Shown here: piece after piece, positions 53,831-62,929 of the stretch
How positions within the stretch are numbered: the stretch's first letter is position 1
Layout of the letters: each line of letters opens with the position of its first letter
Assembly: GCF_022808855.1 (NCBI RefSeq)
Contig: NZ_JAKZLF010000025.1
Span: 16,151-80,150 of the forward strand
Length of the DNA stretch: 64,000 nucleotides
Direction of reading: 5' to 3'
From: Anaeromyxobacter soli
Lineage (GTDB): Bacteria; Myxococcota; Myxococcia; Myxococcales; Anaeromyxobacteraceae
Program-made: the position numbers and the translations under genes
The notes under the pieces: model-generated
Seen by the model: only the letters and a program-made list of their open reading frames with translations
Database searches by the model: none
What the model was told of the DNA's origin: nothing

Positions 53831-54994
53831 ATGTCCGCCACGCCCGCGTCGCCGCACGCCGAGCAGACCTCCGCGCCGCTGCCGCGCCTCGATCGCCAGA
53901 CGATCGCGGAGATCGTCAGGTCCGGGCGGCGCCTGCTGGTCCAGGGCGGCATGGGCATCAACGCCTCGGACGGCCTCTCCGGCAAGGTCGCCGCCCATCG
54001 CGGCGCCCGCCTCGTCGGCGTGGGGACCATCTCCGCGGTCCTCAAGACGCCCGAGCAGCTCCGCGCCGAGATCCGCCGCGCCCGCCAGGACTCGCAGGGC
54101 GGGTACGTGGGCGTGAACCTGATGGCGGCCATCAACAAGGGCGACTTCGAGCTCCTGGCGCGCGTGTCGATCGAGGAGGGCGTCTCCTTCCTCGTGCAGG
54201 GCGCGGGGATCTCCCGCGAGATCCTGCGCTGGTGCAGGGAGGGCGGCGTGCCGTTCGCCGGGATCGTGTCCTCCGGCCGGCTCGCGGCGATGTACGAGAA
54301 GTGGGGCGCGGACTTCGTCGTCGCCGAGGGCGCCGAGGCGGGCGGGCACATCGGCGACATCGGCCACCCGCTCCCGGCGCTCGTCCGCGAGGTGCTCGCG
54401 GCGACGTCGCTGCCGGTCGTCGCGGCCGGCGGCGTGGACGCCGCGGACGTCGCGCGCTTCGTGGCGGGCGGCGCGGCCGGCGTCCAGCTCGCGACGCGGT
54501 TCCTCGCCTGCGCGGACGGCGACGTTCACCCCGCGTTCAAGGCGATGCACCTCGGCAAGCGCGAGCCCGACGTGGCGATCATCACGAGCTGCGTGAAGGG
54601 GATGAAGGCGCGGGCGGTGCGGAGCGCCTTCACCGAGAAGCTCGCGCGCGGCGAGGCGGTCCCGCCCCGCTCGAAGGCGTGGTGGTTCGGCAAGGAAGGC
54701 TACATGGGCCGCAAGAAGGCCTGCATCGAGTGCCTCGGCGACGGGCTCTGCGTGTGCCGCACGAGCGGCTTCAAGGAGAGCTTCTGCATCACCGACGCGC
54801 TGCTCGCCGCGGCGGTGAAGGGCGACACCGAGAACGGCCTCTTCTACACGGGCCAGAGCCTCGTCCGGATCGGTGATCGCGACGTCACCGCGCTCCCGAC
54901 CGCGGCGGCGCTGCTCGCCGACCTCGAGGCGCGGCTCGCGACCGAGGGCTCCGCGTTCGAGCACACGCCGGCCAGCGCGGCCGCGGTCGCGTAG
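53831..54994 (+). CDS. Nitronate monooxygenase-like flavoprotein with a cysteine cluster
   Basis: A 387-residue TIM-barrel FMN enzyme: VQGGMGINASDGLSGKVAAHRGARLVGVGTISAVL, VGVNLMAAINKGDFELL, GAEAGGHIGD, and PVVAAGGVDAADVARFVAGGAAGVQLATRFL. It oxidises alkyl nitronates or reduces quinone/enoyl substrates. After the barrel there is an unusual cysteine set, C298-x2-C301-x5-C307-x-C309-x9-C319, absent from ordinary members and possibly a metal or Fe-S site. Start ATG 53831 with GAAGGAG upstream. Confidence 0.85.
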   Translation: MSATPASPHAEQTSAPLPRLDRQTIAEIVRSGRRLLVQGGMGINASDGLSGKVAAHRGARLVGVGTISAVLKTPEQLRAEIRRARQDSQGGYVGVNLMAAINKGDFELLARVSIEEGVSFLVQGAGISREILRWCREGGVPFAGIVSSGRLAAMYEKWGADFVVAEGAEAGGHIGDIGHPLPALVREVLAATSLPVVAAGGVDAADVARFVAGGAAGVQLATRFLACADGDVHPAFKAMHLGKREPDVAIITSCVKGMKARAVRSAFTEKLARGEAVPPRSKAWWFGKEGYMGRKKACIECLGDGLCVCRTSGFKESFCITDALLAAAVKGDTENGLFYTGQSLVRIGDRDVTALPTAAALLADLEARLATEGSAFEHTPASAAAVA

Positions 54995-55059
54995 CTACCC
55001 GGACCCACCGTCTCCATTTGATGCGGGTCAACGGCGTCGCCCGGACGGGCCGTCGCATC

Positions 55060-55088
55060 TCGACCGTACGGAATTTTTCGGATACAGG
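55060..55088 (+). promoter_or_regulatory. Candidate promoter of the cold-shock gene
   Basis: TCGACC (55060-55065), a 17-nt spacer and TACAGG (55083-55088). It would leave a 5' UTR of about 65 nt, with A/T-rich stretches unusual here. Confidence 0.35.
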
Positions 55089-55159
55089 ATTTTGGTCCAC
55101 CTTTTCGTCGGGTGGACCGAGCGTCATCCCGGCGATCGAAACAGCGAAAGAGACGTTGA

Positions 55160-55363
55160 ATGGCGACTGGCACCGTGAAGTGGTTCAACGACGCGAAGGG
55201 CTTCGGGTTCATCACCCAGGACAACGGTGGTGAGGACGTCTTCTGCCACTACAGCGCGATCCAGGGCGACGGCTTCAAGAGCCTCGCCGAGGGTCAGAAG
55301 GTGGAGTTCGACGTCGTGAAGGGCCCGAAGGGCCTGCAGGCCGCGAACGTGCGGAAGACGTAA
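55160..55363 (+). CDS. Cold-shock domain protein
   Basis: A 67-residue CspA-type protein: [34 protein letters not shown], with both RNP motifs (KGFGFI and DVFCHY) and the C-terminal [23 protein letters not shown]. It binds single-stranded nucleic acid and melts mRNA structure. A terminator follows. Confidence 0.96.
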   Translation: MATGTVKWFNDAKGFGFITQDNGGEDVFCHYSAIQGDGFKSLAEGQKVEFDVVKGPKGLQAANVRKT

Positions 55364-55389
55364 GTCGCCCGCCCAGCTCGGTCGGCACG

Positions 55390-55429
55390 GAGCCCGGTTC
55401 CTCTGCGAAGGGGCCGGGCTCTCGCCTTT
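55390..55429 (+). terminator. Intrinsic terminator of the cold-shock gene
   Basis: A 13-bp stem with two G-U pairs and a 6-nt loop (55390-55421), followed by TCGCCTTTC. Confidence 0.6.
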
Positions 55430-55569
55430 CGGAGGGACCGATCGTCACGCGCCGTGAAACGTCAGGGGCGAGGCGCAGCGGAGAGCGCCCGCGGGGCGAG
55501 CGGCGGGGCGAGCGTGGCTCCATTGCGGCGGCAGGCGACGCGCCGCAGCGTGAGAGCGGAGGTCCGCCC

Positions 55570-56190
55570 ATGTCGATGCGCACGCACGAGCTTCACCCGT
55601 CCCTCGTCCACGCGCCGCTCGTCCTCTTGCCCGCCAGCGCGCTCGTCGATCTGGCCGCCGCCCTCCGCCCCCGCGACCGGCGGCTCGACCGCCTGGGCCG
55701 GAACCTCTGGTGGACGACGGCGTCGGCGGGCCTCCTCGCCGGCCTCGCCGGCATGGCCGCCTCGCAGGAGATCGAGCTCCGCAGCGGCCACGCCCGGGAC
55801 ATGATGTTCACCCACGGGCTCGGGAACCTCGCCATCGTGGTCGCTGCGGTGGGGATCTCCGCCTGGCGGTCGCGCAACGCGGCGAACCTGACCTCCGCGG
55901 CGAGCGGGCTCCTGGCCGCGGGGGCGGCCACCTACACGGCCTACCTCGGCGGAGAGCTCGTGTACACGCACGGCGCCGGCGTGAAGGTCCTCGGCGGCGC
56001 CGCCGCGGAGGCGCCCGCGCTGTTCTCGGCCGAGGGGGTGGAGCGGCTCGGCCGAGACGCGGTGCGCGGCCTCGGCTGGCTCGTCCGGCGCGCGTACCGC
56101 GCGGTCAGCGGTCGCGAGCGGGTGGAGCGGAGCGCGCTCGGCCCCATCGCCGAGGCCGGGACGGGCGCGGAGGAGCCGGAGCTTCACTGA
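55570..56190 (+). CDS. DUF2231 family membrane protein
   Basis: A 206-residue inner-membrane protein. The start ELHPSLVHAPLVLLPASALVDLAA matches the HPxxVHxP pattern of DUF2231, followed by about four spans (LWWTTASAGLLAGLAGMA, GLGNLAIVVAAVGISAW, LTSAASGLLAAGAATYTAYLGG). Family members may bind heme or be redox-linked; the conserved histidines are present. It may form an operon with nothing else; it is convergent with the carboxyltransferase gene. Confidence 0.72.
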   Translation: MSMRTHELHPSLVHAPLVLLPASALVDLAAALRPRDRRLDRLGRNLWWTTASAGLLAGLAGMAASQEIELRSGHARDMMFTHGLGNLAIVVAAVGISAWRSRNAANLTSAASGLLAAGAATYTAYLGGELVYTHGAGVKVLGGAAAEAPALFSAEGVERLGRDAVRGLGWLVRRAYRAVSGRERVERSALGPIAEAGTGAEEPELH

Positions 56191-56230
56191 CCGTCAGCGG
56201 GGGACGGCGGATCCCGATCCGGAGACCTCG

Positions 56231-56273
56231 CCGGCGGAGCGAGTCCGCCGGGGACGCCACGGTCGAGCCGTGG
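56231..56273. repeat. Pair of perfect hairpins at a convergent junction
   Basis: CCGGCGGA-gcgag-TCCGCCGG (56231-56251) and CCACGG-tcgag-CCGTGG (56257-56273). Both loops end in CGAG. Similar to the clusters at 42966-43134 and 61155-61222. Confidence 0.5.
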
Positions 56274-56315
56274 CTCGACGCGCGACCCCCGGGGGAGCGA
56301 CCCGCGCGCCGTCGT

Positions 56316-57878
<1,563 letters not shown>

Positions 57879-57967
57879 TTGGGGGCCTCGCGCTCCGGGG
57901 GACGGGGGCGGAGGATAGGCACCCGCCCCGGCGAGAGGCAAGCGGCGCGTCCGGCGCCGTCAGTCAC

Positions 57968-60037
57968 TCACAGGACGTGGCCGCTGCGCGTCCACCAGCC
58001 GGCCCAGGCGCGCGCCGCCTGCTCCCGCTCCTCCGACGGCAGGTCGGCGGAGTATGCGACCGGCGCCGGCGCCGCGCTCGAGAGCTCGACCGCCGCGGCG
58101 ACGCGCGTCTCGCGATCCGTGCTCGTGAGGCCCGAGAACAGCCACTCGGCGCGCCCGCGGCCGCGGTTCTCCTTCCACCACCCGAGCCAGCGTCGCGCGT
58201 CGGTGCCGAGCCGCTGCAGCGTGATCGCGGCGAGCGCGTCCGCCGCGGCCCGGGCGGGCTCGGGGGCACTCGTCTCGAGCACCTGCACGAGCAGCGGGAT
58301 GGCCTCGGCGTCGCGGAGCGCGCCCAGCGCTCGCGCCGCGCGGAGCGCTCGCGCCTCGATGCCGGAGAGGAGCGCGCGCCGCAGCCGCTCGCTCGCCTCG
58401 CGCACCCCGGGATCGCGCCGGCGCGCCGCGAGGGCGGCGCAGGCCGCCGCCGCGAGGGCGAGGTCGGCGTCGAGGGCGCGATCGGCGAGCACGGCGGGCG
58501 GGGTGGTCTCGGCGACCACGGTGTCGTCGATCTCGACCTCGAGCGCGTCGAACGCGTCCGCGACGGGCGCCGGGGTCGCTGCAGCGACGGGCGGCGCGGC
58601 GCGGGCCGGCTCCGTCGCGGTCCAGGGGTCTGCCGGCGGCGCGGTGGTCGCGGGGCTCGGGGCGGCGCGCGGCGGCTCCTCGGCGGACCACGGATCGAAC
58701 GGCGCGGGCGCCGGCGCGGCGGGCGGCGCGGGAGCGGGAGCGGGAGCGGGAGCGGGGGTGCCGCGGCGCGCGGGGGCGGCGCGGCGACGCTTGCGCTCGC
58801 GGATGATCCGCTCGAACGCGCCCCCGAGCATCGAGTTGAGGAGGAGCAGATCGCCGAGCCGGCGCGCGGAGACGGGCGCGTCGCCGTTGTCCGCGTACAG
58901 GACGCACACCGGCCGATCGCGCAGGAGCACGGGCGCGACGAGGGCGGTGCGCGGCTTGCCGCGATCGAGCCCGCCGAGGATCGCGGCGTTGCCGGCGGGC
59001 TCCGGCGAGAACGGCCCGAGGTACGGGCTCCGCGTCTCGATGACGGTCCGGAAGATGCCGGGGTCGTCGGCGTAGATCGCGACGCTGCGGGCGAGCTCGC
59101 GCGCCTCGGGCTCGAGCCCGAGCGCGTCGTGGCCGGCGACCGCGTCGCGCGTGACCGCGAACATCGCCGCGAACGGGAAGAAGTCGCGCGCGTACCGGAG
59201 CGCGGCGAGGACGACCTCGTCGCGCGTGCGCGCCGCCGCGAGCGCGGCCCGCGCGTCCTCGAGCGACCAGCGCGGGGGCGCGCTGCGGTCGGGCGGCCCG
59301 GGCGCCTCCTCGGGCGCCCCGAGCGGCGGAGCCTCGGGCGCGCCCTCCTCGCCGGGGGGCGCGGTCTCGTCGGTGAGCAGCGCCGGATCGACCTCCTCGA
59401 GCGCCTGCGCGAGCGCCGCGGCGAGGGGCTCGAGCGGGCCGGCGTCCTCCTCGCCGAACCCGCTCGCGGCGGCGGCGTCCTGCGCGAGCGGGTCACGCGG
59501 CGAGGCCCCCTCCCCGCCGGCCGGCGTGGTCGCCTCGGGCGCGGCGGCCGGCTCCTCCGCCGGGAGCTCCCCGGCCGCCCTCGCGAGGGCCGCGAAGCGC
59601 GGCGCGAGGGGCGTGCCGTACAGCTGGTGCACGAGGAGGCGCACCCGCCACTCCGGCGCGACGAACGCCGAGAGGTTCAGGGAGAGCATGAAGCCGATCT
59701 CGTCGAGCAGGCTCGAGTCGACCGGGAACACCGAGACGACCGACAGCTCCCGCGCCTCGAGCGCGAAGGGCGCGAGCCCGTGGCGGTCGGCCACGCGCGC
59801 GGGGAACACCCGCCGTGCGCGCGCGTCGGCGGCGGCGAACGCGGCGGGCGGCGCGGGGGGGACGTCGGCGGCCCCGGCGAGCGCCACCGCGAGTGCGTCC
59901 TCCGGGACGGCGCCGAGCTCGAGGAGCGCGGTGTCGAGCGCGCCGCCCGCCTCGTCCTGCCGCGCGAGCGCGCGCGCCATCACCTCGGCGGAGACCACGC
60001 CTTCTTCGACGAGGAGGGCGGCGAGGTCCTTCGGCAC
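57968..60037 (-). CDS. MshEN-GAF-HEAT-type regulatory protein
   Basis: A 689-residue protein in several parts. The N-terminal MshEN-like segment (PKDLAALLVEEGVVSAEVMARALARQDEAGGALDTALLELG) matches the type II secretion ATPase N-domain (c-di-GMP-binding MshEN family) without an ATPase domain. A Pro/Ala/Glu-rich linker follows, then a GAF-like domain (RDEVVLAALRYARDFFPFAAMFAVTRDAVAG...CVLYADNG) and a final helical repeat region (DAEAIPLLVQVLETSAPEPARAAADALAAI). The true start is GTG 60037: TACAAC lies 6 nt upstream. Confidence 0.72.
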   Translation of the reverse strand: MPKDLAALLVEEGVVSAEVMARALARQDEAGGALDTALLELGAVPEDALAVALAGAADVPPAPPAAFAAADARARRVFPARVADRHGLAPFALEARELSVVSVFPVDSSLLDEIGFMLSLNLSAFVAPEWRVRLLVHQLYGTPLAPRFAALARAAGELPAEEPAAAPEATTPAGGEGASPRDPLAQDAAAASGFGEEDAGPLEPLAAALAQALEEVDPALLTDETAPPGEEGAPEAPPLGAPEEAPGPPDRSAPPRWSLEDARAALAAARTRDEVVLAALRYARDFFPFAAMFAVTRDAVAGHDALGLEPEARELARSVAIYADDPGIFRTVIETRSPYLGPFSPEPAGNAAILGGLDRGKPRTALVAPVLLRDRPVCVLYADNGDAPVSARRLGDLLLLNSMLGGAFERIIRERKRRRAAPARRGTPAPAPAPAPAPPAAPAPAPFDPWSAEEPPRAAPSPATTAPPADPWTATEPARAAPPVAAATPAPVADAFDALEVEIDDTVVAETTPPAVLADRALDADLALAAAACAALAARRRDPGVREASERLRRALLSGIEARALRAARALGALRDAEAIPLLVQVLETSAPEPARAAADALAAITLQRLGTDARRWLGWWKENRGRGRAEWLFSGLTSTDRETRVAAAVELSSAAPAPVAYSADLPSEEREQAARAWAGWWTRSGHVL

Positions 60038-60068
60038 GGGTCGGTTGTAGGACCCCGTCATGTGGGGG

Positions 60069-61040
60069 TCAAGGCGCCTCCACCACCCAGGTCCGCGCAA
60101 GGAGGTCGTGAAGCGCCCTGCCGCTGCGGGTGAAGAGCGCGAGGAGGAACCCGAGCCCGAGGAGCCCCACCGACGCGACCGCGAGCGCGGCGCGCACCGC
60201 GCTCCGAGCGAGCGAGGGCCGCCTCCCGTCGGGGCCGACCACGCGCAGGCCCAGCATCCACTTCCCGAGCGTGGCGCCAGCGAGCGCGTGCGCGAGGGTC
60301 GCGTACACGGCGAGCGCGACCGCGAGGAGCGCCGCGAGCGAGAGGACGACGTCCGCCTCGCCGGCGAGGAGGTCGAGCAGGCCGTCGAGGCCGCTCGGGG
60401 GCGCGGGAACCCCGGCCGGGGTGGCCGCCAGCAGCGAGCGGCCGAGGAACACGACCCCGGCGAGGAGCGGGCCGGCGTCGATCGCCCAGGCCGCGGCGCG
60501 ACGCCACGCCGCCGCCCGGCGGAGGTGGACCTCGGCGCGGCTCCCGGAACGAGGCCGCCCTGGCGCGGGCCTCGGCTCGGGCTCCGCCTCGGTCTCGGGC
60601 TCCGGCAGCGGCTCCGGCCAGAGCTTCGGCGCGGGCGCAGGCGACGCGGCGCAGGCCAGGGCGACCGCAGCCCCGGCGCCGCGAACGTCCTCCTGGAATG
60701 GAGGCGGCGCGGACTCCTCGAACAGGCCGTCCTCGGCCGCGACCTCCTCGAGCATGCGCCCGAGGTCCCAGTGCGAGCGGCTCACCGGCGCCGCCGGCGC
60801 GGGCGCGAGCTCGAAGGCGGGCTCGGGCTCCACGGGCAGCGGCGGGAGCGGCTCCTGCTCGGGCGCGCGCGGAGCGGCGGCCACCCGCGGGGACGGCGTG
60901 CGCGACCGGCGCCGATCGAGGTCGAGCGCCACGTCGAGCAGACGCGGCGCCGGCTCCTCGCGAAGCGTGAGCGGCGCGCCGCAGTCGCCGCAGAAGGCGG
61001 CGCGGTCATCCGTCTCGCGGGCGCAGCGGGGACAGAGCAC
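60069..61040 (-). CDS. Zinc-ribbon RDD-family membrane protein
   Basis: A 323-residue protein. The N-terminal zinc ribbon (MLCPRCARETDDRAAFCGDCGAPL, with CxxC pairs) leads to a long proline/glutamate-rich linker. A C-terminal RDD domain follows, with about three membrane spans: RRAAAWAIDAGPLLAGVVFLG, the segment ending YATLAHALAGATLGKWMLGLRVV, and VASVGLLGLGFLLALF. RDD proteins have an unclear transport role. GTG start with TAGCCT 6 nt upstream (61047-61052 minus), using the same 6-nt spacer (CGACCC) as the previous gene. The stop lies 31 nt before the MshEN gene start. Confidence 0.8.
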   Translation of the reverse strand: MLCPRCARETDDRAAFCGDCGAPLTLREEPAPRLLDVALDLDRRRSRTPSPRVAAAPRAPEQEPLPPLPVEPEPAFELAPAPAAPVSRSHWDLGRMLEEVAAEDGLFEESAPPPFQEDVRGAGAAVALACAASPAPAPKLWPEPLPEPETEAEPEPRPAPGRPRSGSRAEVHLRRAAAWRRAAAWAIDAGPLLAGVVFLGRSLLAATPAGVPAPPSGLDGLLDLLAGEADVVLSLAALLAVALAVYATLAHALAGATLGKWMLGLRVVGPDGRRPSLARSAVRAALAVASVGLLGLGFLLALFTRSGRALHDLLARTWVVEAP

Positions 61041-61154
61041 GGGTCGAGGCTACGGTCGACCCGCGGGCGGGTCAAGGAACGGGTCCTGCGCGGCAGGGGC
61101 CTGGCCTGACGGCCGATCACGATTCGCGATCAGGGGAGCGAAGCGAGCCCGCAC

Positions 61155-61222
61155 GGGACCCGGCGAGCCGGGTGGGTCCCGACGACGGCGGTCAGCCGTC
61201 GGTGGGGCGGGGCGCAGCCCCG
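61155..61222. repeat. Cluster of perfect hairpins upstream of the RDD gene
   Basis: 61155-61180 contains two alternative stems (GGGACCC with GGGTCCC, or ACCCGG-cgag-CCGGGT). 61184-61200 (6 bp, loop GGTCA) and 61208-61222 (CGGGGC-gca-GCCCCG) are also perfect. Downstream of rsmE (minus strand) and without an evident T-run. Confidence 0.5.
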
Positions 61223-61223
61223 T

Positions 61224-61964
61224 TCAGCCAGACGCGCCCAGATCGCCGAAACGCGCCTGGAGCAGCGCCACCGCGACGATGGCGGCGGTCTCCGCCCGGA
61301 GCACGCGCGGCCCGAGCGACGCGCGGTGCGCGCCCGCCGCGGCCAGGACCGCGAGCTCCGCGTCGGTGAGCCCGCCCTCCGGTCCGACCACCGCGGCGTA
61401 GGCGTTCGCCGCGGCCGGGGCGAGCGCGAGCACGGGCGAACCGCCCGGCTGGAACGCGATCGCGAGCGCCCCCGGAGGCAGCGCCGCGAGCGCGGCCGCG
61501 AGCGGCGCGGGCGCGCGCACCTCCGGGACGTCGGCGCGCCCGCACTGGCGCGCGGCCTCCTCGGCGATCCGCCGCCACCGCCGCGCGCGCTCCTCGCCCT
61601 TGTCCGGCTCGAGCCGGACGATCGATCGCTCCGCCGCGAAGGGGGCGACGACCGCCGCGCCGAGCTCGGTCGCCTTCTGGACGACGAGATCCATCTTCTC
61701 GCCCTTGGCGAGCGCGGCGAGGAGCCAGATCTCGGCGGACGCCTCGTCCTTCCCCGCGCGCGCCGCGCCGAGGACGAGCGTCTCGAAGCTCGGATCGACG
61801 CACGCGGTCCAGGCGCCGCCGCGACCGTCGAAGACCTCGACCTCCGCCCCGGGCGCGAGCCTGAGCACGTCGCGTAGGTAGTGGCGCGCCTCGGGGGTGA
61901 GCGCGGCGCGCCCGGCGTCCAGCCGGAAGCGTTCGCCGGGCAGGTGCACGCGCCGGAGCGTCAC
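61224..61964 (-). CDS. rsmE: 16S rRNA m3U1498 methyltransferase
   Basis: A 246-residue SPOUT-fold enzyme: EARHYLRDVLRLAPGAEVEVFDG, KGEKMDLVVQKATELGAAVVAPF, and the trefoil SAM site AVVGPEGGLTDAELA..LGPRVLRAETAAIVAV. It methylates U1498 of 16S rRNA. The GTG start overlaps the prmA stop (GTGA), so the pair is coupled. Confidence 0.95.
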   Translation of the reverse strand: MTLRRVHLPGERFRLDAGRAALTPEARHYLRDVLRLAPGAEVEVFDGRGGAWTACVDPSFETLVLGAARAGKDEASAEIWLLAALAKGEKMDLVVQKATELGAAVVAPFAAERSIVRLEPDKGEERARRWRRIAEEAARQCGRADVPEVRAPAPLAAALAALPPGALAIAFQPGGSPVLALAPAAANAYAAVVGPEGGLTDAELAVLAAAGAHRASLGPRVLRAETAAIVAVALLQARFGDLGASG

Positions 61965-62812
61965 GCGCGCGGTCGCTCCAGGGTGAGGAGGCTCCACTCC
62001 CCGTCGCGCCGCTCGAGGGCGGGGCGGAGCCCCTCCGCGACGTACGCGGCGCGGACCTCGTCCTCCTGCGGCCCGAGGATGCCGGCGAGCAGCACCGTGC
62101 CGCCCGGCGCGACGCGCGCGGCGACGTCCGGCGCGAGCTCCACGAGCGTGTTCGCGAGGATGTTCGCCACGACGAGGTCGAACGCGCCGGGGATCTCTCC
62201 GACGGGCGCGCCGGTCAGCTCCAGCGCGGCGCCGTTCCGCTCCGCGTTCTCGCGCGCGACGCCGACGGCGACGGGGTCGTTGTCGTTCGCCGCGACGCGG
62301 CCCGCGCCGAGCTTCGCGGCGGCGATGGCGAGGAGACCGGAGCCGGTGCCGACGTCGAGCACGGACGCGCCCGGACGCGCGGCGAGCAGCTCCGACAGCG
62401 CGGCGAGGCAGAGGGAGGTGGTGGGGTGGGTGCCGGTGCCGAACGCCATCCCGGGGTCGAGCACGATCTCGGCCATGCCGGGCGGGGTGGGCGCGTCCAC
62501 CCAGGACGGCCGCACGAAGGCGCGGCCCACGGCGAACGGACCGAGGCCCTTCTTCCAGGTCTCGCTCCAGTCCTCGTCGGCGATCTCGGCGACCTCTCCG
62601 CCGTACGCCGCCTGCGCCTCCCGGGCGGCCTCGGGCTCCGCGAAGAACGCGACGAGGAGGGCGCGTCCTGGCGGCGGCTGGGCCACGCCCGGCATCGGCG
62701 TGCCCTCGCCGTCGCGCACCTCGACGCCGGTCGCGCCCGCGTCGAAGAGCTCGGCGGAGAGGTCCTCGGCGCGCTCCCGCGCCGCATCCAGGGTGAGGGA
62801 GAAGGTGGGCAT
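61961..62812 (-). CDS. prmA: Ribosomal protein L11 methyltransferase
   Basis: A 283-residue SAM methyltransferase: DVGTGSGLLAIAAAKLGA (motif I), AANDNDPVAVGVARENAERN and ANILANTLVELAPDVAARVAPGGTVLLAGIL. AFGTGTHPTT is the PrmA hallmark. It methylates ribosomal protein L11. TAGGCA lies 8 nt before the ATG. It forms the first gene of prmA-rsmE. Confidence 0.95.
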   Translation of the reverse strand: MPTFSLTLDAARERAEDLSAELFDAGATGVEVRDGEGTPMPGVAQPPPGRALLVAFFAEPEAAREAQAAYGGEVAEIADEDWSETWKKGLGPFAVGRAFVRPSWVDAPTPPGMAEIVLDPGMAFGTGTHPTTSLCLAALSELLAARPGASVLDVGTGSGLLAIAAAKLGAGRVAANDNDPVAVGVARENAERNGAALELTGAPVGEIPGAFDLVVANILANTLVELAPDVAARVAPGGTVLLAGILGPQEDEVRAAYVAEGLRPALERRDGEWSLLTLERPRA

Positions 62813-62929
62813 CGGCCGATGCCTATCCCGGGGCGCCCGGCGAGGCCAGCGTCATCTGCGGGCCGCGCGATATCGCACCTGGTCCGTCATTTCGCGGCCT
62901 TCCGAAACGAGGGTACGATCGGCCCCACC

